The notes: generated from the sequence alone by a model not told the origin. A stretch of DNA of 20,872 nucleotides from an uncultured Oscillibacter sp. (GCA_910589315.1 CAJUTB010000042.1:1-20872), one strand, 5' to 3'; counted from the stretch's first letter, positions 1 to 7,871 are shown. A program made the numbers and translations.

Positions 1-242
1 CCGTTCCATTCTGTTCTTGTTCCCTTATGTGCTTTTTTCAGCAAGCTCTATATAAAGCGGCGTTTATGGGGCGGCTGAATCAACAGCTTTCACTTTCGAA
101 AACGCCTGCCTATAGGAATCAGCGGCTCTGAAAAGGGGGGGCTTGAATCATCTCATGTTTATTCCCCGCCCAAACCGCCGTTTGTCTGGAAACCGTGCGA
201 AACTGTCCGGAAAAATTGATGTCCTTCCGACGCAAAATCCAT
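1..242. other. Intergenic left edge, no gene seen
   Basis: No open reading frame with a credible ribosome binding site was found on either strand in this stretch, and no strong hairpin with a T-run. It appears to be the upstream region of the XRE regulator gene. A neighbouring gene may end or begin just outside the window. Confidence 0.5.
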
Positions 243-248
243 TATAAT
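243..248 (+). promoter_or_regulatory. Probable sigma-A -10 box of the XRE regulator gene
   Basis: A perfect TATAAT lies 32 bases before the ATG at 281. No good -35 box sits at 16-18 bases; TTGATG at 216-221 is 21 bases upstream, which is too far for a standard promoter. Only the -10 box is called. Confidence 0.45.
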
Positions 249-280
249 ACAACCAAATCCGATTCAGGGAGGATACGATT

Positions 281-742
281 ATGAATCTAGGCAGTCATCT
301 TTTCAGCGCGCGCAAAAACAATGGTCTGTCCCAGGAAACGGTTGCGGAAAAGCTCGGGGTCAGCCGCCAGACCATCTCCAAATGGGAGACCGGCGAAACC
401 CTGCCGGACATCCGGCAGGCCAAACGGCTCTCCATTCTCTACGGGCTGTCCCTGGACGAACTGATCTCCTTTGACCTGGGCATCCGGGAAATCCAGGACG
501 TGATTGACCGGACGAGCCAGGAGGTGTCGGACAAGATCGACTGGACGAAAGCATGGAGCAAACAGTACCCGGTTCTTGCCCAGTATCCGGCCGAGGTGGA
601 GACCGCCCCTTACGCGGCTGGTCTGACCGAACTGCTGGACGGCCTGCAAAAGCGGTACGGGTACAACGAGCTGGACGCGTTTCTGGTGCTCAAGGACATC
701 CTGTCCTCTGTCTGGAAAAGCCGGAAGCATTCGTCCAACTGA
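281..742 (+). CDS. XRE-family helix-turn-helix transcriptional regulator
   Basis: A 153-residue DNA-binding protein. Residues about 5-60 form a classic Cro/CI-type HTH: LSQETVAEKLGVSRQTISKWE is followed by a typical P-D-I...L..L..L..L..SLDELI continuation. The remaining ~90 residues (IREIQDVIDR... to the C-terminus) are charged and helical, match no domain I recognise, and probably serve oligomerisation or sensing. The ATG at 281 follows AGGGAGG at 266-272 with good spacing and a TATAAT box further upstream. The gene is monocistronic: it ends at 742 and a bidirectional terminator follows directly. Target genes cannot be inferred, since the next gene is convergent. HTH assignment is secure; the regulated process is unknown. 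Confidence 0.9.
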   Translation: MNLGSHLFSARKNNGLSQETVAEKLGVSRQTISKWETGETLPDIRQAKRLSILYGLSLDELISFDLGIREIQDVIDRTSQEVSDKIDWTKAWSKQYPVLAQYPAEVETAPYAAGLTELLDGLQKRYGYNELDAFLVLKDILSSVWKSRKHSSN

Positions 743-756
743 CCGTTACGGCCCGC

Positions 757-803
757 AAAAACAGCGGCGTTTGGCAAAATAGTCAAACGCCGCTGCCATT
801 TTT
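757..803. terminator. Bidirectional Rho-independent terminator
   Basis: A perfect 12-bp stem (762-773 pairing with 784-795) encloses a 10-base loop. T799-T803 follows on the plus strand, and A757-A761 gives a U-run on the minus strand. It lies between the convergent XRE regulator and the GH18-like gene and can end both transcripts. Confidence 0.9.
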
Positions 804-806
804 GAT

Positions 807-1598
807 TCAGCCCCGTCCCCGTCCGCCGGACAAAGGGGGAAAGAGCTTTGCCGCAATGTCTTTGATTTCCGGCCACATGAAAAACGCCGCGAAAAATCCC
901 ATTCCGGCGCCCAGGCGCAGCTTTTGAGCCAGAGTCCCGGCGTCGTCAAACAGCACGAAATGCGCTTCGCCCTCCTGGGTATAGGTAAAATACCGGGCGC
1001 ATAAATCCTGGGAGAAAAACACCGGCGGGTTTTCCCGCTCCATCAAACGCCGGAACGCCTCCGCAGGCAGAGGCTCCCCCTCTCCGGCCCGGGCAGGAAG
1101 ACGGAAGTCCATGCAAAGCCGCTGCACGTCCAACGCCAGACGGTTCGCGCCTCCGGCCCGGGCGGCGGCCTCCTGCAAACGCTGGGAAAAGCTGCCGCCG
1201 GAAACCGCTGTGCAGATCAGCGTTACAGCCTCCGGCGCGGCGGCGGCGTATGGTTCCGGGACATAGAGCGCCCGGCGGGTTCCGGCCAGGGCAGGCCCCA
1301 GACGGCCCGCAAACGTCAGACGGTCCGGCCGGGCGGCTTCCTCGAAATCCAGAACGACTCCGCCGTAGCCTCTCCGCCCACACTCCCGCAAAACCGCCGC
1401 GCAAAGAGCGTCCGGGTCCTCGATGAGCGGGGCTTCCCAATCGCTGACGGACAGCAGCCCGCCCCGGCTTTGCAGCAGCACGCTCTGCCGCAGAAGCGTG
1501 GAATCCGGTCCGACACGGTACGCCACATGAGCCAGCGTCCGGCAGTATTGGGCGGCCTCCCGGGCCGCTTCCGGCGGTACGGCCAGATAAATTTGCAC
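807..1598 (-). CDS. Hypothetical protein with GH18/YaaH-like DxE motif
   Basis: A protein of about 263 residues. The frame is open to a TTG at 1649, but the start was placed at the GTG at 1598 because AAGGGGGAG lies 8 bases before it; the TTG at 1604 is too close to that site. Around residues 77-87 the sequence GGVVLDFEE resembles the D-x-E strand of family 18 glycoside hydrolases and of spore-germination YaaH/SleL barrels. The only other support is a scatter of short hydrophobic strands expected of an alpha/beta protein. There is no signal peptide and no LysM domain. The protein is shorter than typical GH18 enzymes (over 300 residues), so it may be a minimal, divergent or inactive barrel. 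The gene stands alone between a terminator and a divergent promoter. The function is inferred weakly; the coding call is firm. Confidence 0.75.
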   Translation of the reverse strand: MQIYLAVPPEAAREAAQYCRTLAHVAYRVGPDSTLLRQSVLLQSRGGLLSVSDWEAPLIEDPDALCAAVLRECGRRGYGGVVLDFEEAARPDRLTFAGRLGPALAGTRRALYVPEPYAAAAPEAVTLICTAVSGGSFSQRLQEAAARAGGANRLALDVQRLCMDFRLPARAGEGEPLPAEAFRRLMERENPPVFFSQDLCARYFTYTQEGEAHFVLFDDAGTLAQKLRLGAGMGFFAAFFMWPEIKDIAAKLFPPLSGGRGRG

Positions 1599-1613
1599 CG
1601 GCAATTCTCCCCC

Positions 1614-1642
1614 TTGCACACAATCTTCAAACCTGTTATACT
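1614..1642 (+). promoter_or_regulatory. Sigma-A promoter of the YqeG-like gene
   Basis: TTGCAC (1614-1619) and TATACT (1637-1642) are separated by exactly 17 bases. Transcription would start near 1650, giving a leader of about 58 bases. The same AT-rich spot reads TATAAC on the minus strand (1635-1640), so it may also serve the divergent gene, although no good minus-strand -35 is visible. Confidence 0.75.
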
Positions 1643-1707
1643 GAGGCAAACGTCCGCCGTCTCTTCCAGACGGCTTCTCACCACTTTATGCAGCAAAGGA
1701 GCCGCCT

Positions 1708-2220
1708 ATGTCCCTTTCTCTCGTTCCCGCCCGTCTGTTCCGCCGTTACGACGAAATCACGCCGGAGTTTCTGCACCGCGCCGGAATCACGCTCCTGCTC
1801 AGCGACCTGGATTTTACCCTTGCGCCGAAGTCCTGCCGGAGTCCCGGCCAGGCCTTGCGGGATTGGATCGCGGCCCTGGCGGCGGAGGACATTCAGGTAA
1901 TGATCGTCTCCAACAACCGCTCCGGCGAGCGGGTTACGGAATTCTGTGCCGGCCTTGGAATTCCCTTCCAGGGCCGCGCGGGAAAGCCCTCCGCAAAGGG
2001 GCTTTATGCCGCCATGGAACGCGCAGGCGTTGACCGCAGCCATACGGCCATGCTGGGCGACAAGCTGCTGACGGATATGCTGGCGGCAAACCGGGCGGGG
2101 GTTCTGGCGTTGATGGTGGAGCCGCTGGGCGGGGCCGTCACGCCCTGGCAGAAGGTTCTGCACGCCCTGCAGGAGCCTTTCAAGGCCGTCTGCCGCCGCC
2201 GGAACTGGAAAAACGCATAA
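1708..2220 (+). CDS. yqeG: YqeG-family HAD-IIIA phosphatase
   Basis: A 170-residue HAD-superfamily phosphohydrolase of the YqeG type. All HAD motifs are visible: motif I DLDFTL (D33 nucleophile, D35 acid/base), motif II SNN (68-70), the motif III lysine in GKPSAKG (K93) and motif IV GDKLLTD (D118, D123). Family members usually carry DLDNTL; here N is replaced by F. Length matches YqeG (~170). The ATG at 1708 follows AAAGGAG (1695-1701) at a spacing of 6. In many Firmicutes YqeG sits beside the GTPase YqeH and shikimate genes; here it stands alone with its own promoter and terminator. The phosphatase fold is certain; the physiological substrate is unknown. Confidence 0.9.
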   Translation: MSLSLVPARLFRRYDEITPEFLHRAGITLLLSDLDFTLAPKSCRSPGQALRDWIAALAAEDIQVMIVSNNRSGERVTEFCAGLGIPFQGRAGKPSAKGLYAAMERAGVDRSHTAMLGDKLLTDMLAANRAGVLALMVEPLGGAVTPWQKVLHALQEPFKAVCRRRNWKNA

Positions 2221-2257
2221 AAATGCGCCGAAAGGGAATTCCCTTCGGCGCATTTTT
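2219..2257. terminator. Bidirectional Rho-independent terminator
   Basis: A long stem (2219-2236 pairing with 2241-2257, one bulged A, AATT loop) is flanked by A5 on the left and T5 on the right. It starts within the stop codon of the HAD phosphatase gene and serves the convergent M55 peptidase gene from the other side. Confidence 0.92.
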
Positions 2258-2287
2258 CGGGATTGGTCTTCTTTGCCACGTTCCGCC

Positions 2288-3100
2288 TCAATGGTGAATC
2301 TGCTCGCGGACAACGTTGAATTCCGTTGGGTCCTTTGTGGTGCAGCGCACGGTAAATTCATCCACTTTCTCCACGCCCGGCAGGTGCAGCGCGCTCCGTA
2401 CGGCCTGATGGGACCCCAGGCACAGCTCCATAACCAACGCCTCCGGCACCGGCTGGGGGCCATAGGGAGCTTTCGCAAACTGTTCCAGCTGGCGGGCAGC
2501 CGCTTCCTTAATCCGGCGGCAGGCTTCCAGGGGATGCAGGTTGTGGGTCGAGTTTCCCCGGCCGTGCTTCACCGCAACCGCCGCCATCTGCGGCACTTCT
2601 TCCTTTGCCATCCGGCAAATCATCTCGTCGCCGGTAATCAGCAGCGACGGTACGCCCTTGGACGCCGCATAGAGGGAATTTATAGTGAATTCCGACGCCA
2701 GTTTTCCGTTGATTTTCACCCAGCGGATCTTCTCCCGGTCGATGGTATGGGCCAGGGGGCTTCCGTTGCTGCCGCCCGGCGCGTGATAGCCGATATAAAA
2801 CACGCCGCTGTACGAACCGTCCACGCCCGCCAGCATGGAGCCGGGATGGCAGGCCCAGCCCCGCATCAGCTCCGTCCCGTCGGGCAGGTCGATATGGCGG
2901 ATATTCGTCGCGGTCTCATGGCCGTCCCGGACCACCGGCACATATCCGGCCTCCAAAACCGCCTCGCAGGCGGCGGACACCTCCCGGGTCATCTGGGCGC
3001 AGGCATCCTCGTAGCCGCTGCCGCCCACTTCCGTTTCGGCCCATGTGGTAACGTCGGTAATGCCTTCAATATCCGCGCTGATGAAAATTTTCTTCTCCAT
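2288..3100 (-). CDS. dppA: M55-family D-aminopeptidase (DppA-like)
   Basis: A 270-residue zinc D-aminopeptidase of the DppA family, which releases N-terminal D-amino acids from short peptides such as D-Ala-D-Ala or D-Ala-Gly-Gly. Visible signature residues with family spacing: D10 and E12 in SADIEGI, H61 in RDGHETATNI, H106 in GYHAPGG, H118 in LAHTID (the nucleophile-type His in DppA) and E137 in KLASEFTINSLY. Length fits the family (~270). There is no signal peptide, so it is cytoplasmic and acts on imported peptides. The ATG at 3100 follows AAAGGAG with a 7-base gap. The gene lies 18 bases downstream of the P1 peptidase gene, a clear operon pair, and shares the locus with a permease and a D-acylase. 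The family is secure; substrate range is inferred. Confidence 0.93.
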   Translation of the reverse strand: MEKKIFISADIEGITDVTTWAETEVGGSGYEDACAQMTREVSAACEAVLEAGYVPVVRDGHETATNIRHIDLPDGTELMRGWACHPGSMLAGVDGSYSGVFYIGYHAPGGSNGSPLAHTIDREKIRWVKINGKLASEFTINSLYAASKGVPSLLITGDEMICRMAKEEVPQMAAVAVKHGRGNSTHNLHPLEACRRIKEAAARQLEQFAKAPYGPQPVPEALVMELCLGSHQAVRSALHLPGVEKVDEFTVRCTTKDPTEFNVVREQIHH

Positions 3101-3118
3101 TTTAACACTCCTTTCCCG

Positions 3119-4159
3119 TCAGCTCTCGTACCGTTTCAAAAATTCCTGCAATCCCATGTAGGTGTTTCCGCGAACGCCGGTGGTGGTTTTCGCATGATAG
3201 AGGGAACTGATGATGGCCTCCTCCACCGCCTCCACGCCGGACTCGAAAACGCAGTCAATGTTTTCGTCGTAGAACATCTTCATTTCCAGAATATTTTTCT
3301 TGCTGTAATGCGGCTGATTATTGGCGGTGGTAAAGGCTATGGCGATATCGCCGCTGCCGTTGCCGCTGTACGAACCCACCCGGCCCAGAGAAATCATGGC
3401 CCGTTTTGCCACCCGCTTGAGCTGCCGTTCGCTCAAGGGCGCGTCTGTGGCAAGAATCATGATGATGGACCCAATGTCCTTGTTTTTGCAATCCTCGATG
3501 CACTTCCGGGTGTCAAAGTGCCGTCCGCCAATGACCAGATTTCCAGCCTCACCAAAGTTGGACATCACCAGCGCGCCGACGGTGTATGTTCCGCCGTCGC
3601 TTTCAAAGGTCCGGGAAGCGGAGCCGATGCCGCCCTTCAGACCCAGGCAGACCATGCCCGTACCGCCGCCCACAGCCCCTTCCTCAAAGGTCTCCGCCGC
3701 GTTCTCCACGGCCTGAAGCACGTCTTCTTCCTTTACGTGAAGGCCCCGGATATCGTTCAGGCGTCCGTCGTTGCACTCCGTCACCACGCAGTTGACCGTC
3801 CCCGTGTCTGCGCCGATGTCCGGATTCTGCGCCAGCATATATTTGACCATGGCCGTCAGGGCCGTGCCGGTACTCAAGGTATTTGTCAGGATGATCGGGG
3901 ACTCGATGGTCCCCAGCTCCTCGATCTGCACCAGTCCCACGCTTTTCCCAAAGCCGTTGATCACCGCTGCGCCCGCCATCACCTTTTCCTGGAACAGATT
4001 CCCCTGGTGGGGCAGAATGGCCGTGACGCCGGTGTTGATCTCCCTGTCCTGAATCGTTACCTGTCCCACGGTGACGCCGGGAACATCAGTAATCAGATTG
4101 CGTTTTCCAGGCTTCCGCTTGGAGTAAAGCGTTAAACCGCTTCCTTCCGGTAAACCCAT
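3119..4159 (-). CDS. P1-family (DmpA/BapA-type) aminopeptidase
   Basis: A 346-residue N-terminal-nucleophile hydrolase of peptidase family S58 (clan P1). Known members are DmpA (L-aminopeptidase and D-Ala esterase/amidase) and BapA (beta-peptide aminopeptidase). The opening NLITDVPGVTVGQVT, the GAVGGGTGMVCLGLKGGIG segment (161-179) and VGALVMSNFG (194-203) are family hallmarks. The self-cleavage site is visible as G230|S231 in DIGSIIMILATDAPL; Ser231 would become the catalytic nucleophile and new N-terminus of the beta chain. There is no signal peptide. The ATG at 4159 follows AAAGGAG with an 8-base spacer. The gene is first in a pair with the M55 D-aminopeptidase and lies downstream of an amino acid permease, which supports a role in D-amino-acid or unusual peptide breakdown. 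Exact specificity cannot be read from sequence. Confidence 0.92.
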   Translation of the reverse strand: MGLPEGSGLTLYSKRKPGKRNLITDVPGVTVGQVTIQDREINTGVTAILPHQGNLFQEKVMAGAAVINGFGKSVGLVQIEELGTIESPIILTNTLSTGTALTAMVKYMLAQNPDIGADTGTVNCVVTECNDGRLNDIRGLHVKEEDVLQAVENAAETFEEGAVGGGTGMVCLGLKGGIGSASRTFESDGGTYTVGALVMSNFGEAGNLVIGGRHFDTRKCIEDCKNKDIGSIIMILATDAPLSERQLKRVAKRAMISLGRVGSYSGNGSGDIAIAFTTANNQPHYSKKNILEMKMFYDENIDCVFESGVEAVEEAIISSLYHAKTTTGVRGNTYMGLQEFLKRYES

Positions 4160-4192
4160 AGCAAAAACTCCTTTACTTCCTATATTTTTGAG

Positions 4193-4220
4193 AAAAAACC
4201 CGGCGGCGCAGGCCGCCGGG
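4193..4220 (-). terminator. Terminator downstream of the permease gene
   Basis: A 9-bp GC stem (4199-4207 pairing with 4212-4220, 4-base loop) is followed on the minus strand by six U (A4193-A4198). It lies between the permease stop and the P1 peptidase start, so it should end or attenuate permease transcription before the two peptidase genes. T4224-T4228 on the plus strand gives a weaker opposite signal. Confidence 0.88.
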
Positions 4221-4261
4221 CCGTTTTTCCTTAGGCTTGTTGGTGGTATGCGTTTTTCTAA

Positions 4262-5635
4262 TCAGGCTTCGCCGCGCTCCTTCTTCAGCTTCGCGTCAAA
4301 GAGGAAGTAGACCACCGCGCCAATGGCCGGAACTACCAGACCGATAACGGAGGTCACGGGATCTTCGATCAGGGTGTTGATCATCAGACCCGCGAACAGC
4401 AGGACGCTGATCACGACGGTAACGGGATAGCCCCACGCCTTATAAGGCCGCTCCAGGTTGGGGAACTTCTTGCGGTAGATGATAACCGCAATGACCACCA
4501 GGGTATTGAACACCATGCCGGAGAACACCACCAGGGACGTGAGCTGGTCCAGATTCCGCAGGAGAACCAGGACGATGCAAATGATGGCCTGCCAGATCAG
4601 AGCGTTGGTGGGAACCTGATACTTTTTGGACAGCTTGGCCTGGCTCTTGAAGAAGTGGCCTTCCACGGCCATTGCATAGTAATAGCGGGCAAAGGCAATG
4701 ATCATGCCGTTGGCCGAACCCAGCATGGCAATGAGCATGGCTGCCAGCACCAAACCGCCGCCCAGACCGCCGAAAATACGGTTTGCGACTTCGGTGCCCA
4801 GGTACAGGTTGCCGTCGCCGATCATGGAGACGACCTCCTCCTGCGGAAGAACGCGGTAAATGGCGAAGTTGAACAGAACGTAGAGAACGGTGCAGGAGCC
4901 GATTCCGATAATCAATGCGCCGGGGAGGTTCTTGCCGGGGTTTTTGATTTCCTCGGCAACGGCGTTGGCGTTGGTCCAGCCCTCATAGGCCCAGAGGGTC
5001 GCAACCGTCGCAAAGGCGATCATGCCGATGATGCCGCCGAAGCCGCCGTCGTAGTTTGCCGGGACAAGGCTCAGGTCCGGGCTTTGACGGCCCATAATCA
5101 ACGCGCCGATAATGATAATGGCAATCGGTATCAGCTTGGCCACCAGGGACACGTTTTGCAGCAGCGCGCCCAGCTTGATGCCGCAGCAGTTGTAAGCCGT
5201 CAGGACGACGATCAGGGCAATCGCAATGATTTTGATGGTCATTTCAGAGAATCCGAAATACCCCTGCAAAGCAGTGGGCAGGGCAATTGCCACCGCGGCG
5301 ATGGAACCCGCCCCACTCAGCAGCCAGCTTGTGAAGCCGAACATATAGCCCACAACGGGATGATACGCCTTGTCCAGATAAACCACCATGCCGCCGGCCG
5401 ACGGATCGCACGCTCCCAGCTCTGCGAAGCACAGGCCGCCCAGGATGGACACCACGCCGCCGACTACCCAGCACAGCAGGGCCAGTCCCATGCTCATGTG
5501 GGTCCGCTCCAGAACGTAGGACCCCAAGTAGAAGATACCCGAGCCTACCACGATGCCGGCAATAATGCCGATGCCGCCAAAGAGTCCCATTTCCCGTTTC
5601 AGGCCAACCTCCTGGCCTCCGTTTTTGTTTTCCAT
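4262..5635 (-). CDS. APC-family amino acid permease (LAT/SteT-like)
   Basis: A 457-residue integral membrane transporter with about 12 helices. The first helix carries the APC substrate-binding motif IVVGSGIF (residues ~28-35), and the TM6 region reads ATLWAYEGWTNANAVAEEIKNPGKNLP, typical of LAT-type permeases such as the serine/threonine exchanger SteT. Length matches the family. The start follows GAGAGGAGA (5641-5649). The gene has a sigma-54 type promoter at 5702-5716 and lies divergent to a sigma-54 activator, so it is probably induced by that regulator. It should supply amino acids, or exchange amino acid products, for the adjacent D-aminopeptidases and D-acylase. Transport class is secure. 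D-amino-acid preference is inference from context; proton symport and antiport cannot be distinguished. Confidence 0.93.
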   Translation of the reverse strand: MENKNGGQEVGLKREMGLFGGIGIIAGIVVGSGIFYLGSYVLERTHMSMGLALLCWVVGGVVSILGGLCFAELGACDPSAGGMVVYLDKAYHPVVGYMFGFTSWLLSGAGSIAAVAIALPTALQGYFGFSEMTIKIIAIALIVVLTAYNCCGIKLGALLQNVSLVAKLIPIAIIIIGALIMGRQSPDLSLVPANYDGGFGGIIGMIAFATVATLWAYEGWTNANAVAEEIKNPGKNLPGALIIGIGSCTVLYVLFNFAIYRVLPQEEVVSMIGDGNLYLGTEVANRIFGGLGGGLVLAAMLIAMLGSANGMIIAFARYYYAMAVEGHFFKSQAKLSKKYQVPTNALIWQAIICIVLVLLRNLDQLTSLVVFSGMVFNTLVVIAVIIYRKKFPNLERPYKAWGYPVTVVISVLLFAGLMINTLIEDPVTSVIGLVVPAIGAVVYFLFDAKLKKERGEA

Positions 5636-5701
5636 ACAGCTCTCCTCTCAAAACACAAAATGTTGATTGCAGCCGGGTTTCCCCTTCGTTGTTTTTAATA
5701 A

Positions 5702-5716
5702 GCAAAAATCATGCCA
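5702..5716 (-). promoter_or_regulatory. Sigma-54 (-24/-12) promoter of the permease gene
   Basis: Read on the minus strand the site is TGGCATGATTTTTGC, matching the RpoN consensus TGGCACG-N4-TTGC with one change and the essential GG-N10-GC spacing. It lies 66 bases before the permease ATG. Transcription should begin near 5690. The neighbouring divergent gene encodes a sigma-54 activator, which strongly supports the call. Confidence 0.88.
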
Positions 5717-5770
5717 TACCGGAAAAGCCCGAAATACTCCTCCATCGGGACGGCCTCCCTGTTTTTCCCT

Positions 5771-5783
5771 GGAATTCTTTTCC
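5771..5783. promoter_or_regulatory. Possible activator-binding inverted repeat
   Basis: GGAA-N5-TTCC forms a small inverted repeat about 87 bases upstream of the predicted sigma-54 start of the permease and 20 bases before the activator's -35 box, a plausible enhancer position. TTTTCC/GGAAAA also occurs at 5721-5726, 5763-5768 and 5843-5848. The half-sites are short, so chance is possible. Confidence 0.25.
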
Positions 5784-5803
5784 TGTCATTATCCGATTGT
5801 ATC

Positions 5804-5832
5804 TTGTTTTATCCTATTATTCGTGTTATAAT
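5804..5832 (+). promoter_or_regulatory. Sigma-A promoter of the sigma-54 activator gene
   Basis: TTGTTT (5804-5809) and TATAAT (5827-5832) are separated by 17 bases. The start would fall near 5839, leaving a leader of about 38 bases before the TTG start at 5877. Confidence 0.8.
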
Positions 5833-5876
5833 CCCATTAAGATTTTCCAAGTTTCGTAAAATGGAGGCGTCGTTTT

Positions 5877-7859
5877 TTGTTGCAAGCCATTCTTTTATAT
5901 TCGGATAACGATAATCTGGAAGCCATCCGCTTCATTCAGGAGAACTTTGAGGAAATTTTCGGCCGTTACATCTCCTTTTCCAACTGCTTCCTGAACCAGC
6001 TGGCCCCCCATACCGTTCTGCGTGCGGACGCATTTCTTGTCCGGGACGAAACGCTTTTGCAGGAGGCCCGGACTTTTGTGGATGATTTTTCCAAAATCAT
6101 CGTCGTCAACCGCAGCCCCATGCGGGAAGCTCTCAAGCAAGTTTCGGACATCCCCGCCGGAACCAGCGTCCTCCTGGTGAACGACTCCTATGAATCCACC
6201 CTCAACACCGTTTACGCCTTCTATGAGGTCGGCGTCAGTCATATCAACCTGATCCCCTATGACCCCGCCCTGCTCCATACCGGCATTTACGACCATATCG
6301 AAATTGCCGTCACTCCCTCGGAGCCTCACCTCGTTCCGCCCCACATTCAAAAGATCATTGACATCGGCTACCGGCGGGTCAGCTTTGACACCATGTTCAA
6401 GCTCATGCAGCTCCTGGACCTGGACATCAGCATCATCAACCGCAACTTGCAGCGGCACATTCACTCCGTCGTTGAATCCAACGAGGGCTTTCACTCCAAT
6501 TACGTCTATGGCTACCTGAAATCCGAAATGCTCAGTACCGTCGTCAACACCAGCGAAAACGGGATGCTGCTGGTGGACGGCTCCTTCCAGCCGGTGTACG
6601 CCAACAAGCAGGCCCTGAAAATCTTCCATGCCGTGAACAAAAACCAGATTCACATTACCGATTTTGTCCCTCCGGAGGTCCTCTCCGCCAGCGAACCGCC
6701 GGACGAACCCGCCGTCATTGACGGCGACGAATACAGCGTGGAAAAGAACCCCATCCGCCTCATGGACGACGTGGTTGGCTACTACATCATCTTGCAGGAC
6801 TACACGAAAGCCCAAAGTCAGAAACAGCTCCACGCCCGCGCGGGGTTTGCGGCAAAATATACCTTTAAGGATATCGTCAGCGAGTCCCAGGAAATGGCGC
6901 AGGTCATCGACACCGCCCGGCAGATTGCCTCCGCAGACGATACGATTACAATCTATGGCGAGAGCGGCACCGGAAAGGAATTATTCGCCCAGTCCATCCA
7001 CAACGCCTCCCGGCGGCGGAAGGGTCCTTTTATCGCCATCAATTGCGCCGCTCTGCCGGATACGCTGCTGGAAAGCGAGCTGTTCGGCTACGAGCCCGGT
7101 TCCTTTACCGGGGCCAGCGCGCGGGGGCGGAAAGGGCTTCTGGAGCTGGCGATGCACGGCACGGTTTTTCTGGACGAAATCGGGGAAATTTCCCCGAAAT
7201 TTCAGGCCAGTTTTCTCCGGGCGATTCAGGAACGGCAGATCATCCGCGTCGGCGGAAAGGAGCTGATTGACATTGACGTCCGTTTCATCACCGCCACAAA
7301 CCGGGACCTCCGGCAGAAGGTTCGGGAGGGCGCGTTCCGCAGCGACCTCTATTTCCGGCTGAACGTTCTGCCGCTGTCCCTCCCGCCCCTGCGGCGGCGG
7401 CGGGCCGACCTGGCGGCCTTGATGAAACGGTTTCTTCGGGAGCTGTATCCCGGCGTCACCCAGGAGGAATTCGCCTTTTTGAACCGCTATGGATGGCCGG
7501 GCAATGTCCGGGAACTGGAAAACGCCTGCACCTTTTACCGCACCATGCACCGTTTCCCCGATTACGTTTACACCGGCGCCGCCGTCCATTCTCCCGCAGG
7601 CGGCGCGGAAGGACGGTTCGATCTTCTGCGCCTGATCCGGCAGAACACGGGTCCGGCCCACGGCATTGGGCGGACAAATCTGCTCTACCAGCTTCGGGGG
7701 CGTTATCCCCAGTTGAGCGACCACAAGCTGCGTCTGCTTCTGGACGAGCTGCGGGAACAGGGCCTCATTACCATTCGTCCGGGCCGCTGCGGGGCGCAGA
7801 TTACGGAAAAAGGCATCGCTTTTTTACAGGAGGCCGAAACGGGATATCCTATTTCATAA
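5877..7859 (+). CDS. Sigma-54-dependent transcriptional activator (PAS, AAA+, winged helix)
   Basis: A 660-residue enhancer-binding protein. Residues 1-~200 are an alpha/beta sensory region I cannot name. Residues ~218-310 look like a PAS domain (MLLVDGSFQPVYANKQAL...GYYIILQDYT). Residues ~332-565 are the AAA+ module: Walker A GESGTGKE (361-368), the sigma-54 contact loop GSFTGA (408-413, usually GAFTGA), Walker B GTVFLDEIGE (428-437), TATNRDL (472-478), the arginine-finger region FRSDLYFRL (487-495) and WPGNVREL (540-547). Instead of a Fis-type HTH, the C-terminus (~582-652) looks like a winged helix (LSDHKLRLLLDELREQGLITI...GAQITEKG). The TTG start at 5877 follows GGAGG (5863-5867) by 9 bases; TTG at 5880 is an alternative. 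It lies between two sigma-54 promoters and is their obvious activator. The inducer is probably a D-amino acid or peptide (inference). Confidence 0.92.
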   Translation: MLQAILLYSDNDNLEAIRFIQENFEEIFGRYISFSNCFLNQLAPHTVLRADAFLVRDETLLQEARTFVDDFSKIIVVNRSPMREALKQVSDIPAGTSVLLVNDSYESTLNTVYAFYEVGVSHINLIPYDPALLHTGIYDHIEIAVTPSEPHLVPPHIQKIIDIGYRRVSFDTMFKLMQLLDLDISIINRNLQRHIHSVVESNEGFHSNYVYGYLKSEMLSTVVNTSENGMLLVDGSFQPVYANKQALKIFHAVNKNQIHITDFVPPEVLSASEPPDEPAVIDGDEYSVEKNPIRLMDDVVGYYIILQDYTKAQSQKQLHARAGFAAKYTFKDIVSESQEMAQVIDTARQIASADDTITIYGESGTGKELFAQSIHNASRRRKGPFIAINCAALPDTLLESELFGYEPGSFTGASARGRKGLLELAMHGTVFLDEIGEISPKFQASFLRAIQERQIIRVGGKELIDIDVRFITATNRDLRQKVREGAFRSDLYFRLNVLPLSLPPLRRRRADLAALMKRFLRELYPGVTQEEFAFLNRYGWPGNVRELENACTFYRTMHRFPDYVYTGAAVHSPAGGAEGRFDLLRLIRQNTGPAHGIGRTNLLYQLRGRYPQLSDHKLRLLLDELREQGLITIRPGRCGAQITEKGIAFLQEAETGYPIS

Positions 7860-7871
7860 AGCCGGATTGGG

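Noticed and set aside
2273..4135. 620-residue plus-strand open frame opposite the M55 and P1 peptidase genes
   Set aside because: It is the antisense shadow of two clear families, has no ribosome binding site, shows no recognisable domain and its composition (His/Gly/Arg-rich) is that of an antisense frame.
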